Positions 8,474 through 20,100 of a stretch of 64,000 nt of DNA are shown piece by piece. The stretch is taken from NCBI RefSeq assembly GCF_029227915.1, contig NC_079875.1:16237001-16301000 (forward strand). The letters run 5' to 3'. Source of the stretch: Hydractinia symbiolongicarpus (taxonomy: Eukaryota; Cnidaria; Hydrozoa; Anthoathecata; Hydractiniidae). A model generated the notes under the pieces. That model did no database searches and was not told where the DNA came from. It saw only the letters and a program-made list of their open reading frames with translations. Numbering within the stretch: the first letter of the stretch is position 1; each line of letters begins with the position of its first letter. The position numbers and the translations under genes were made by a program.

Positions 8474-9154
8474 GTAATTTTCAGCTTTTTCAAAAAACTT
8501 TTAGTTCAGTGTTTATGTAACAAAACCATGTGTCAAGTACGTTGTGCTTAAAGTCACACTGAATCGCTTAAGTCCTAATAAAGGTTGGCATTAAAAAAAT
8601 AATAATCCACATTCACATTTACCCACTGCAATGTTTTCTTGATTAACAGACTATTTGTTTCTGAACTGTGTTCCTCTTATGACAATCAATGTCTAAAGAC
8701 AAATAACATTGCGTGCAGAAAGTGATTATGTCTTTCTTCTGTATCTTTTTGTATTTTTATGCTAAGTTAAGTTAATTTTTATTTGCCCATTTTTTATGTC
8801 AAAATATGGCTACCAGTAGCAGTACCTCCAGGACCCACAATAATGTTATTTTCTTTTCTGTTTCAAATGTTTTTGTTACTAAAAGTTGGATAATATTGCT
8901 ACTGGTCAGGAGGTAAGGTATTAAAGGTGCTGATTGACACGCAGTAAAATATTTTTTGGCTGTGATTTTTGATTGTTTGATTTTTTCAGACACAGATTTA
9001 GTCAGTGGTACTGACAGGCTAAACCTTTTCTATTGTTTGAACTAGTGCTAAGCAGGATTTCTGCTGGTAAATGTATTTATTGCATATAATTTCTCTATTT
9101 TTTAGTTGCTACAAAAGATATAATTTGCATACTTGTTAAGAAACAAGACAAGTT

Positions 9155-12100
9155 ATGTCTGTCAACTATGCAGCTGGTTTGAGCAACTTTCCTCATATAC
9201 ACAAAGGCAAATGTGGTTTACCAGAGGTAAAAATTATTTGTTTCACTAAATGTAATTAATTTATAAAAATGCTAGTGTTACAACATGTTTTCTTGTATTT
9301 GAATAGATTTACGATTCTCCAGATGTTCTGAAAAGAGGAGTAGACCAGTTAGTCGAGTTGATTAAAAACTCGAAGCATATGGTTGTACACACTGGAGCTG
9401 GCATAAGCACTGCAGCTGGAATTCCAGACTTTAGAGGGCCCAAGGGTGTATGGACACTGGAGTCGAAAGGCCAAGCACCAGTTGTGAATATTGGTATGTA
9501 TGTTACAGGCTTAAGAAAGTGTTTTAATTATTTGCACACCATTAAGTGTGTTTGCATGTATGCTGATTCTTACTCCTAGAGTATTGATAAGAAAATCGTA
9601 ATCAAAAATGTCAATATTTTGGGGTTTTTTTGGTGTATATATTTATATATGCAATTATACTTTAAACATTTTGATGTGCGTATGTTTAAATTTAAAGGGT
9701 GTAAAAATGTACGACAACTTGTCATATTGACCAAATGCTTGGAAAATTTAGTATGCCTGAAAAATCTTAAAAAGTTTATTTTGTTTCTAAAAAATTCTTT
9801 GAAATCTTGTTGTTGGTAATGCTTTTTGTTAAGAAAACTTTGGTATTTGTGCACACCATAAAAATTTCGTTTTATTATTATATTTTCAACATTTCTCATC
9901 GGGACATACAGCTAGTCTGATGTTTAATTAAACTTCTGAAAGCATTTGCCTGCAAAACTGTTTTTGAAAGCACCAATTTGTCCTGGGAATTTTAGTAGAA
10001 TTCCTAAAAAATGTCTAAAAACTCCTGAAAGTTTCTATTTCTTATTTTACCGTTCCACCGCAATTATAGTACACTCTTGTACACTTGTATATTTTGTGAT
10101 CTTAGATTTCGATGAGGCTATTCCAACTAAGACACACATGGCTATTCTTGGCCTGCAACAGTCTGGTATTGTGAAATATGTTGTGAGTCAAAATATTGAT
10201 GGATTACATTTGAGATCAGGCTATCCCAGGTAAAACTTGTGTGATGACCATTCTGTGGCATCGGTGTGTTAATTTTACAACTTATGTGTGTTCTAAGTAT
10301 CTTGTTTTCTAGCAATATGTTTGCTAAGGATTTTTAACCCTTAGCCTTTTGTGTTGTTATTGGTGGTCACGGATAAGTCCTAAATGGTATCTGTTTGGTA
10401 CCCGTTGGAAACCTCAATTTATTTTCTTCCCAATGAAAGTCACTTTTTTATAGCAATCTAGCTCTTAGGAGTTCCGGCGCTCTCACTGTGGACATTTTTT
10501 GCTCGATTTTCTATCGTAGATCTACATAATCCATCGTCTATAGGTTGACATTGTAGATGCTGATTTTTTTGTGATTGCTTTTGTGTTCTTGAAGTAAACA
10601 GTTAAATGGCTTATTATTAGCTGTAACACGAGACAGCTACACAGTTACCGCGTAAATTATGAACAAATATATGTTACTCTTTGTGGTTGCTACAAGATTG
10701 ACCCAATTTTTATAGTAAAAATAAAAACCTTTTCTTTTTAACTTATCTTGCTTGAAAAGCGTAACTCTTAGGTTTCTAGCAACATAGAATGCTTGGAATG
10801 CTTTGGGAAATCTTAGAAGATACTTTTAATAATATAAAATTTTCTAACCTAAACTGTCGCATTTGTTACCTATTTAGTTCTAATTTTTAAATTTTATTTT
10901 GAATTAAAATTAGTATTTCTGTGTTTTTGAATTACCTTCGCACGAACAAATTCGTTTGGGAAAATTGGTGAAATTTTTGTCAAGTGATGAAAATTTTATT
11001 CCTAAAGTATGATTTTTTCCGACTGATTTATCTAGCTTTCTTCAACGAATGTGTTGATAGCTTCTTAAACCAGAGGTTATATTCATTATTTTCTGTTTTC
11101 TTTGATAAAAAAAACCATCCAGTGAGTAACATAGAAATGCCACTTGAATTAATCCGAAAAAAAAAATTGACAAAAAAATTTGCTAAAAAAGTTTTCTTCC
11201 ACGAAGATTTCTCTGATAAAGTACTTCAGGTATCTCAGCTGTGTTATGAAATTAAGGGTGGCAGATGATGGTACAAATTATAGCCCTTGAAAAACTCCAA
11301 AATATGTATCTTTTATTTTGCTAGATCGCAGTTATCTGAATTACATGGAAACATGTTTGTGGAAAAGTGCGAGAAATGTGACCACGAATATTATCGACGA
11401 ACACCAGTTTCTACCATGACACAGAAGCGAACAGGTAATGTTTGCATGCAGAGAGGAAAGCGTGGTCTCACGAACTGCAGGTTGGAATTTTTGTTTTTAA
11501 ATTATAAATTCTCGCGCGCACTATTTTTCTCAAGCATTGGCACAAAAATCAATACAGTCGTACCAGTCTAAAGATGAGTTAATACGCTCAAAATAATTTT
11601 CTCTGAAAAAAATATCCGCTTGCGAGAAACATTTACCTTTTTACCAAGTTTGACCACTGCATTATGTATTCCTTGCTATAAGGTTTTGTTTGCACTTTTG
11701 TAGAGGAAAGTTGAGAGATACAATACTTGATTGGGAGGATAACTTACCCTCGGGAGATTTGTATAACGCAGAAATTGAATCGAAGTATGTATACTTTTTG
11801 TGTGTGGTTTGTATCTAGACTTTGGTATGACGAGCTTTAATGAAGTCTAGGACATTTTTGATTAAAGATTTATCTTTAAGGAGAATAGCGTTGACGAAAA
11901 GGCCCAAAGCAGGAAAAACTCTGGTTGATTTTTTTTATCTTTCAGAATTTTTCATGTTTAGAAAAGCCGATCTGTCGTTATGCCTTGGCACGACATTGCA
12001 AATCGTACCAAGCGGTAAGCTGCCATTATTTACGTTGAAAAACAAAGGCAAGATGGTGATTGTAAACCTACAGAAAACAAAATACGTAAGAAAGTCTTTT

Positions 12101-13384
12101 ATTTATTCAGTCACATTTGTTGCTAATACAAAATTTTTCAGTTCTCGCGGAACACTTTCCAACACATTATGCTTAGTCTTGGTAATCTATTTGGAGGAGA
12201 AAGAGAGGGGAAGTGGGTGCAAAGGGTAAAAATGTCGTTTCCTTAATTATCCAGTAGAATAGAAAATGAAAGATAATTTCCAATTTAAAGCCCTTTAAAA
12301 CAAAAAATTATGGGAGTAGAAATATAGAAGATTGATTCTGAATTTTGAAGACTCTTCTCAGTGGGCATTAATATTCTATTCACATTGCTGTTGTTTCGGC
12401 ATCTCTTCGATATCCAGGCTTGATGTGCATTTCATTGCATTTTTAATCCTTCAGCGAGCCGTTTGTTTATATGTTAAGAAAACGTAATTTTTAAACAAAA
12501 TACGACTATTCTGGAGCTGTGGTGAAGTGTGAGTTGTCATAAGTATTTTTCCAAATATTTTACATACTATCGTAGTAACAGTATTTGATAACCTTCGTTA
12601 ATGCTTCTGTCGCGATAATTTTTTCTTCATTTGGTTCGCTTTTCCACAACATTTAGAGAGGGGCGTGCTTATAAAATTAATTTTAACTTAAGAGCGATTA
12701 TTAGAGGGGGGCTTAAATGGAAGGGACTCTAAAAGGGACTTCAAAATTCTTTATTGGTTTCCTTGAAAGTTTAGCTAATTAAGCGGAATTATAACATCAT
12801 CGTTTAGATGCTCCAAAACAGTTGCTAGTATAAGTAAGTTTTAATAAAGAGTTTGATAAATTTAAACTTCATTTTTATTTCAGGACAAAAAGGCCGACGT
12901 TCTTATTCATGCCTATGTCGATGACGTCATGGAACGCGTGATGAAAGGACTGGGTTTGAGTATACCGGAATTTCAGCCAGAATTTTATTTAAGTAGCGTG
13001 ATTATGTTACCTGACGACCAGCTTAAGATTAAAAAGGTAGATGTTTCAGAAGTTAAAGCAGAGGACAAATCCGCGTCTGAGCAGGGTAGGTTAGACCACA
13101 ACGATGACGAAAGTAAACATACCGAAGATGAAAAATCAAATGTAATAAAAGACGATAGTTTTAAATCTGACAATTCAAATATTAAGAGTGTTACAGACCA
13201 GCTTGGTGTCAATAACAGTAATGAGATTATTCAAGAGATTAAACAAGAAGATAATGCAAATCCTAAGAGTAATGATGAGTCGCACATTAAACCAACGGTA
13301 ACCAACGGCGGTGCAAATGACAGACTTCCTAAACGTGAAATGACCGATATTGAAATTTTTGAAAATAAAAAACCAAAAATGTGA
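9155..13384 (+). CDS. SIRT6: Sirtuin 6 (NAD-dependent nuclear deacylase / mono-ADP-ribosyltransferase)
   Basis: Seven coding exons: 9155-9226, 9307-9493, 10106-10229, 11325-11480, 11704-11784, 11962-12085, 12884-13384. They have GT/AG ends and phases 0,1,2,2,2,0, giving 414 aa (human SIRT6 is 355). Class IV sirtuins remove acyl groups from histone H3 and act in genome maintenance and metabolism. Start: [10 protein letters not shown], nearly as in vertebrate SIRT6. NAD site: [18 protein letters not shown] (about 52-69) and SQNIDGLH (114-121). Catalytic His135 lies in ELHGN. Zinc ligands are Cys143, 146, 168 and 179. The second Rossmann half has [11 protein letters not shown] and [10 protein letters not shown]. 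The C-terminal ~120 residues, all in the last exon, are longer and much more acidic than in vertebrates ([16 protein letters not shown] region) and end in a basic KKPKM. An acceptor at 9101-9105 suggests a 5' leader exon or trans-splicing. AATAAA at 13488. Confidence 0.93.
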
Positions 13385-13427
13385 AATCAATTTTATGATT
13401 TAATTTATTACACTATACTAAACACTT

Positions 13428-13637
13428 TCGCTATTTCGAAAATTTGCGACTTTACGAAATGATTCTACGCCGGTGGACTTTTTTCGAATAAAGCTAAACC
13501 TTACTGGACAAAGTGTTTGTCACCTAAAGAATTCGCTATTTCGAAAATTTGCGACTTTACGAAATGATTCTACGCCGGTGGACTTTTTTCGAATAAAGCT
13601 AAACCTTACTGGACAAAGTGTTTGTCACCTAAAGAAT
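13428..13637. repeat. Two-copy 105-bp tandem duplication after SIRT6
   Basis: Two virtually identical 105-bp units, each starting at CGCTATTTCGAAAATTTGCG and ending around CACCTAAAGAATT, so the duplication is recent. It lies about 45 bp after the SIRT6 stop, and each unit contains an AATAAA hexamer, so the duplication may double the poly(A) site. Confidence 0.9.
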
Positions 13638-13639
13638 TT

Positions 13640-15185
13640 TTTTATTGACAAATACTTCGATCCAATTAAAAACAATAATTCCAATGTTATGGGTATTTCA
13701 GGCATCCAAATTTGGACCCAAATTGTGGATTCATCCAAAATTCTCTGAAAATTGTTTTTACCGGAATCCATATGTTAATGAGTTATATTTTCATCACTAC
13801 TGAAAGTCGAAATGAATACCTTCTCTGATATTTGAACTAGAAGAGGCTAAAAAGCATTTTCTCCTAAAGTTTTACCCTTAAACCTCATAAATTCCTCCTA
13901 AATGTCGTAAAATTGTAAGTTTTAAATCCATGACCACGCAGTGTCTAAGTTAAGCTAGTATACAACTTTTATTCGAATATTAAGCACCTCTGAGAAAATT
14001 CGTCATTTTTGTCGATGAGAAAAAGTATATACAGTATTATATGTTGTTACTCAATTTTTATTGTTTTTAAAGTATTAAATTTACTGTATATTTATAAACA
14101 TAAAAGACGAACGTACAAAAAAAAAACACTACCCTGGATTATTGCGGTGAGAGTGACTTTAGCTTTAGAGTGTAGCCTAGTGTTACCCTAACTCTTTATA
14201 TGCTTGCGACGCCTTGGGAGGAGACGTGCAACAAACAAATACAAATTTATTAGCTTAGCTTTGGAAAAGTTATTCAGAAAAGAAATTAATTTTCCTTGGT
14301 ATTTTATCAACATATATTTTATAACTTTTGTCTGGGCTTTTGAGATTTAAATGTTCAGACATGGCAAATGTGGCTAGGATGGTCCATTCTGTAAAAAAAA
14401 GTTTGTGAATTTAATTAACGAACGCCTGTGGTGCAATCATTTGTCCGCTGATGAAGGTGTCCGCGAAGTAGGGAATCTCATTTCCCCGCTTTAATTCAAC
14501 GGAAAACGGGTTTACAATCTCTGCCAAAAGTAGTTCAGACAAATGGAATAACTGAAAAATGTCAGAAAAGAAGATAAATAAAGAATTATAATTCCCCCCC
14601 CCTCCCTACCCTTTGATTTTTTTGACACAATGTTGGACAACCATAGCAGCAAACTCTACCCCTACAAGTACTGTAAATAACGGTGCCAAAGATGTTCTTA
14701 AACGTGGCCCCTTAACACCTGTATGTACATGTCGACAACCCTGGCAGAAGTGTCCGCATTTTGAAGTGTCCGTTAATTAATAAGTCGATTGTATTAGTTT
14801 TCTTGTATATTGAGTCTCAAGGCAAGTGCTGCTGAATGCGACAGTCGTTTTCTTGTCATTACACTCCACCTGATTAAAGTTGTTTTCGATCTTTTACGAA
14901 TCTTATTTAGTGTGATTCTATTTGGCGAGGGTTGAAACATTTGAACTCAATTTTGTAATTACGTCAAAAAAGCCAACTTTTCTCAATACTAACATTTACC
15001 TGCTGAGTTGTAGCTAAGAAGCTTGCTCAAAGCAACGCTCGCTTTGACACAGCTTTTATCTTCAAAGCAAGTTTTATGTTGTAAAAAATCCAGCTTTTGT
15101 TTCTCACAACAACCTCTATTATTCTCTTAATGGCGCTGCGATTTCTAACAGTTCTAGCTTGAAAATTTAGGCAATGTTTTCACTA
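13640..15185. other. Intergenic, no gene seen
   Basis: AT-rich, with no protein-like frame. About 13820-13930 carries CTCCTAAA/CCTCCTAAAT motifs also seen at 9990-10040 and 42515-42790, suggesting an old dispersed repeat. A poly-C run lies at 14585-14597. Confidence 0.4.
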
Positions 15186-15189
15186 GACC

Positions 15190-15218
15190 TTATTATTATT
15201 ATTATTATTATTATTATT
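15190..15218. repeat. (ATT)n microsatellite
   Basis: About ten perfect ATT units directly abutting the 3' end of the minus-strand SINE at 15225-15480. A simple-repeat tail next to a SINE is common and probably belongs to the insertion. Confidence 0.9.
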
Positions 15219-15224
15219 CCGAAT

Positions 15225-15480
15225 GTTTATACAGGATATAGCCACTTCAGTGTTTGAAACACTGTTATTAATGTGGGTCCTGTGTTCGGAATGTATACAT
15301 GAAGTATACACCGGCATTACCTACCCAATTTCCCTCACATGGCATGGGTTGACCCGTAGCTGTAGTAAAGACACTTGCTAAACATGCCCGCGCTGTGGAC
15401 CGAACCACGGACCTTGTGATTACGAAGCGAACTCCATAACCACAAGGCCACGCGCTATGAACCGAAATGAACTTATATCG
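15225..15480 (-). mobile_element. tRNA-derived SINE, minus strand
   Basis: On the minus strand the head shows an RNA polymerase III box A (TGGCCTTGTGG, complement of 15440-15450). About 35 bp on is a box B (GTGGTTCGGTCCAC, complement of 15395-15408), the spacing of a tRNA gene. The body continues toward the (ATT)n tail at 15190-15218, which sits at the expected 3' end. The tRNA-like region does not close into a clean cloverleaf with a normal acceptor stem, so it is called a SINE rather than a tRNA gene. Confidence 0.65.
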
Positions 15481-15574
15481 GCATAAAGTTTCATACCGCA
15501 ATGAAATTCACGGAGTTGTTTTTCATATCTGTTTTTTTTTTGGGTCTTAGATTTAGAGGTAGTTAGTACAGATA

Positions 15575-15680
15575 TCGTTTTGGTAAAGCGTTAGCTTCCA
15601 GCGCAAAGGATTGTGAGTTTAGACCCCGGCTAAGTCATGTCAGGCTATAAAAAAGCGTGGATCGATCCCTTTTTCTTATC
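15575..15680 (+). mobile_element. tRNA-derived SINE fragment, plus strand
   Basis: Box A-like TGGTAAAGCGTTAGC (15581-15595) and box B-like GAGTTTAGACCCC (15615-15627) have near tRNA spacing. They are followed by a CCGGCTAAGTCATG tail segment of the kind found after SINE tRNA heads. It appears to be a different family from the adjacent minus-strand SINE. Confidence 0.55.
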
Positions 15681-16995
15681 GTTTAGAATAAAAATAGAAT
15701 TGATATTTTAGGCGGTAGTCTATTTTAGCCGCAGTCGTGCTTTCTCAGCTTTCGTTACTTCAATGGAAGTTTTAAATGTACTTCAAGCGCCCATTCGCGA
15801 CAACCTCTATGGACAAGATTGAAGCTTAGTCAAACTATTAAGGCAATGGTTTTAATGGTTATGTTGGTCATCACTGTAAAAATTAATTACGAGAAGCCAA
15901 TAATCCGCAAATAATAACGCAGCTTTAGTCACACAAAAGAAACATCAGAAGCAGTTGGCAAAATCACATTTCTTCAGTAAACACAATCATCCACGAAGAT
16001 TAATAATGTATAATTATCACGTTTATCCACGTGAATTAATGCTGTGAAATGTAGCTTTGTTGAACCGGCAAATTATATTCAGTGAAACGTAAATTAGTAC
16101 TACTTTTGGGGTATAAAATCTGAAAAAGTGTCAAAGCATTATCAACAAATAAAGTTTTGGTTTGGTGATAGATAGTTTGCCAAAGAATGTTTCGTGGAAT
16201 TTTCTGACTTACCTGGTCTGTTGTTCATATTTTCTACCTACAGGAATGAGTGCGCATGCATATTGTTCTCAACGCGAAATCAAAACATTACCTTGAACGG
16301 AAAATAATCCGTGAGCCTTGCTCTTAAAAAAACTGTTTCCGTATAAAATTTAAAATTTTCGAAAAAATGTTTATTAGATCGAAAAGTCCTTGCAGACTCA
16401 TAGATTTCAAATTTCCTATATACGATTCTGAAATTAAAATTTGTAGTGGATTCAAGTTGCACTAACAATGGGACCAGATTTCGCAACACCAAAAGCAATT
16501 GATGTCACTTTCATGACGTTACATTTGACACATCAGGAGGACGTACGTGATATTTAATTCACAAGTTCGTTTTTATTTTTAATTATCTTTCGTCATTGTT
16601 CATTATAATTCTTAAGGATAGACGTCAATAAAAGGATTAATATGTTTGACAAATAGTAATATTCGATGTAATTTATGACTTAGTGTAAATAAAATAAGCG
16701 AATAATAATATTTTTGTTTCAAAGTACTTTTAAAGCATAAACTAATAAAGTTAACCCCCTTACCCATCCTGCTAACGTATGTTAGGTACTAAATTATAGA
16801 AATAATAACTATAGAAAAAAAATTTGAAAAAATATTTGCAAGATTCCAATAGAACTCTACTTTCTGTCCGTTTTTCAGAATCCCTACTACGAGACTAAAA
16901 ATACTCAACTATGTTTTTAAATACCGTAGCGAACGCCCTGTAAATAATAAATGCTGATTAGCTTACTTAGCAAAACTGTGGCAAAACAAGTTTTG
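15681..16995. other. Intergenic, no gene seen
   Basis: No coding frame with protein-like composition and no clear repeat by eye. It precedes the antistasin gene and may contain its distal regulatory sequence. Confidence 0.4.
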
Positions 16996-16999
16996 ATAT

Positions 17000-17067
17000 A
17001 GTGACGTCGTCATCATTCTTTGTTGTTTACATACATAAGTTTGTTTACATTAAAAAACGATATATAT
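17000..17067 (+). promoter_or_regulatory. Candidate core promoter of the antistasin-repeat gene
   Basis: TATATATG at 17060-17067 lies about 60 bp before the start codon, a suitable TATA-box distance for a short 5' UTR. A CRE-like TGACGTCGTCA lies at about 17002-17012. Both are short motifs in AT-rich DNA, so this is tentative. Confidence 0.35.
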
Positions 17068-17127
17068 GTCAGCAAACGATATCGTAAACAAAAGTAATTT
17101 TTTAATATCAAAGAACGAAGAGTGAAC

Positions 17128-20100
17128 ATGGTGGGTGCGAAAGTGTTAGTATTGCTTGTGGTGTGTTTCGCTGTTGTGGAAATTGAAGGGTTTAGAAGAC
17201 GCCAGTGCAGAAATGATTGCAAATCTGTGAGATGCGCTCAGCCTAAAAATTGCAAAGGTTTGTAAAAGAGTTGTTTAACATTCTCATCTTCATTTCTCAA
17301 ATTTGCAGCCCTCAAAGTTTTAGTTTCTTAAAGAAAATAAATACTTCTAAAAGCGTGAAAGTATTTTGCGTGATTAGTTTGACTTTTTTGTGAATTTTTT
17401 AAAATTCTGAAATTTCAGGCTCAATTATTAAAGATCGTTGCGGGTGCTGCAAGTACTGTGCAAAAGTTGAAGGCGAGCGATGTAATCCATTTACCGCCAG
17501 GTGTGACAAAGGTTTACAATGTCGAAGTCGAGTCTGTAGTAAGTTTTGTTGTCGTTGCTTCTTTTCTTGGTTGTTTTTTTTTTGATACAGTTGACGTTAT
17601 TTATTTATTCGGTGTCGTTGTTGTTGTTGCTGTTCTTGGACCATTTTAATTACAAATACCCAAACACAAGAGGCAATTAAGAAAGTCTTTTTAACCCTAA
17701 TAACACCGGGTTTCTTGATTTAGTGTAGCACCAAGGGAAGGGGGAGTGGATTAAGTGGCATACTTACAGAATATCAGAATACAAAGAAAATACAAATAAG
17801 GTCATTGGGTTCAGAAATGACGTTACATATGCCTAAAAAAAGGCATTTTCCAATCATTTAGTACATTAGAATTTCCGAAACATTGATTGGTAGATTTATT
17901 AGATATAAAAAAATTGATTTCATATTTAAAAAAAAATAAAGTTTTGATGACGTCATTGGGATATTTAAAAACTGATAACCGTGCATTCTTTATCGTTAAC
18001 CGTGGTCTTGAAACATTTTATAGGAAAACCGTGTCCTCGCAAAAGATGCAAGCCGTGTCAGAATGGCTACCTGCGAGATAAGACTGGATGTCGCACATGT
18101 AAATGTAGACCCAACAGTAAGTGTAACATTTCGTTCTTATTAAAAACGAAAATACTTTCTGTCTTGTTTCTTGTTGTCGAAATTTCGAAAAGATTTGAAA
18201 AAGAACTGTCAATCACGTGGAAAACACTATTTAGACAGTAGGCTACGAAATCTCTGTTTTAAAGCGTGAGCGTGGTAAAAAACGTTTAGAATTAAACTAC
18301 CTTTATTTGTACAAAATTCGGTTTAAGAAACAATCGATAGAATGGACCATGCAAGGTGCAAACAAAATATATTATCGTTTAAGATTTTAGATCTAACAAA
18401 ATAAAATTAAGAAGATTGAAATGTATATGTCCTACCAAGGAGGTAACCTCCTTACCTCTTTAAACTTCCTTGGTTCTACATAGCTAAAACAGTGTCGTTA
18501 ACTGCTTACTTAGACGATCTCCAAAATTTATCCCGCTTTTAGCCATGTTTATGGCCGTGGTCGCAGAAGGTTGTAAAAAATTGATGTCATTTTGTTTTTG
18601 TTTTTGACAGCATGTGTTGCTGTTAAATGTCCACCATGTATCCATGGTTACCTTAAAGACAAGAATGGTTGTAAAACATGCAAATGTCGACCAAAAGGTA
18701 AGGACATGTGAATAGTACCTTCAGAACACATTTTTTTTTCAAATTTCCTGCAAAGCTAAAGTGGAACTGTTCAGCATTTTTTTGGGGGGAGAGGGCAAAG
18801 ATTTTTTCTGCAGTATCCAAAAAATTTCTGCAAACACTTATTTCTCTTAAAATGGATCATATAAACGGATTTTTTCTTAGTGACCAGGATTCAATGAGCA
18901 AACGAAAAACCGAACTTTCAATTATATTCTCTCATGTAGCTAAGAATTTTAAACGTAAAAAAGTAGAATTCGTGCAAATGTTTCATGTATGTATACCATT
19001 TTAAAGTTCTGAACTACAAGGGTTAGTTTTATAAAAATGGAGCTCAACACTCCTTTACCACTTCCTGGTATACGTGGCAGTCACTGGGTTTATTAGATAT
19101 AATAGCTTTGACTAGAAAAAATCTGATGCAAAAACTATTTGCAAATATATGCTTTAAAAACATTAACGTCTTCATTACAATAAAACTTAAAGCAACCTCC
19201 AACCATCTCTGTTTAGTTTGTCCATTAAAAGGTTGTATAAGACGTTGTTCAAATGGCTATCTTACAGATCGAAATGGATGCAATACGTGCATTTGTAAAG
19301 GAAATGGTAGGGAGTATGTTTTTATTCACAATAATACTTAGTAGTCATACCCACCCCTATGTATCAATCACCTGCGAGTACCTTTATTTTTCCATCTTCA
19401 TAACCCTGCTTCGCATCGGGCATGAATGACACTGTCGGGTATACGAAAACGTTTTGTTTTCTGGCGTCCTGATTAATATGCTTTATCATTTTATTATTAG
19501 AATGTCCTCAAGTATTGTGTAGACGACATTGCAAATATGGATTTGCTAAAAATGCTCAAGGCTGCCAGACCTGCACTTGCTTACCAAGAGGTATATAAAT
19601 TGTGCTGATCTCTAACTGTTATTACATCGAGGAATCAGCATATTTATGATTCGTAGCACAGACTAAGAGAATGTCTATATTTGTATTTTAGTATGTCCTC
19701 GAATACAGTGCAAGCCATGCCGTTATGGTTACATGAAAGATAGTAAAGGTTGCCAAACTTGTCAATGTAGACCACGAGGTAAAATTCTTTAATACTTTCA
19801 TCAAATCATGTATTTTCTCATGAATCAAAATTACTTAACAAAGACTAGTAGTAATAATTCTGAACATGATATCTATAACAATTTAATGTGCTTTTATATA
19901 AAGAAAATATATGGAATGCTTGTAAATCGCTATCTGACTTTAGTTTGTCCTTTGAGACGTTGTTTGCGACCTTGTCCAAATGGTTATGTAACAGATCGGA
20001 ATGGCTGCAATACGTGCATTTGCAAACGAAATGGTAGGCAGTATGCTTTTAACCACAATTTTTTCTTGTTACATTGCAAGTAATATTTATCCTTGTCCCT

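Noticed and set aside
14440-14480. CTGATGA near CCGCGAAGT, possible hammerhead ribozyme core
   Set aside because: Helix II does not form between CTGATGA and the GAA, and no stem I/III pairing is seen. The similarity comes from a repeated TGTCCGC motif.
15390-15455. Minus-strand tRNA gene
   Set aside because: Box A and B are present, but the acceptor stem and anticodon arm do not close cleanly, and a simple-repeat tail marks it as a SINE.
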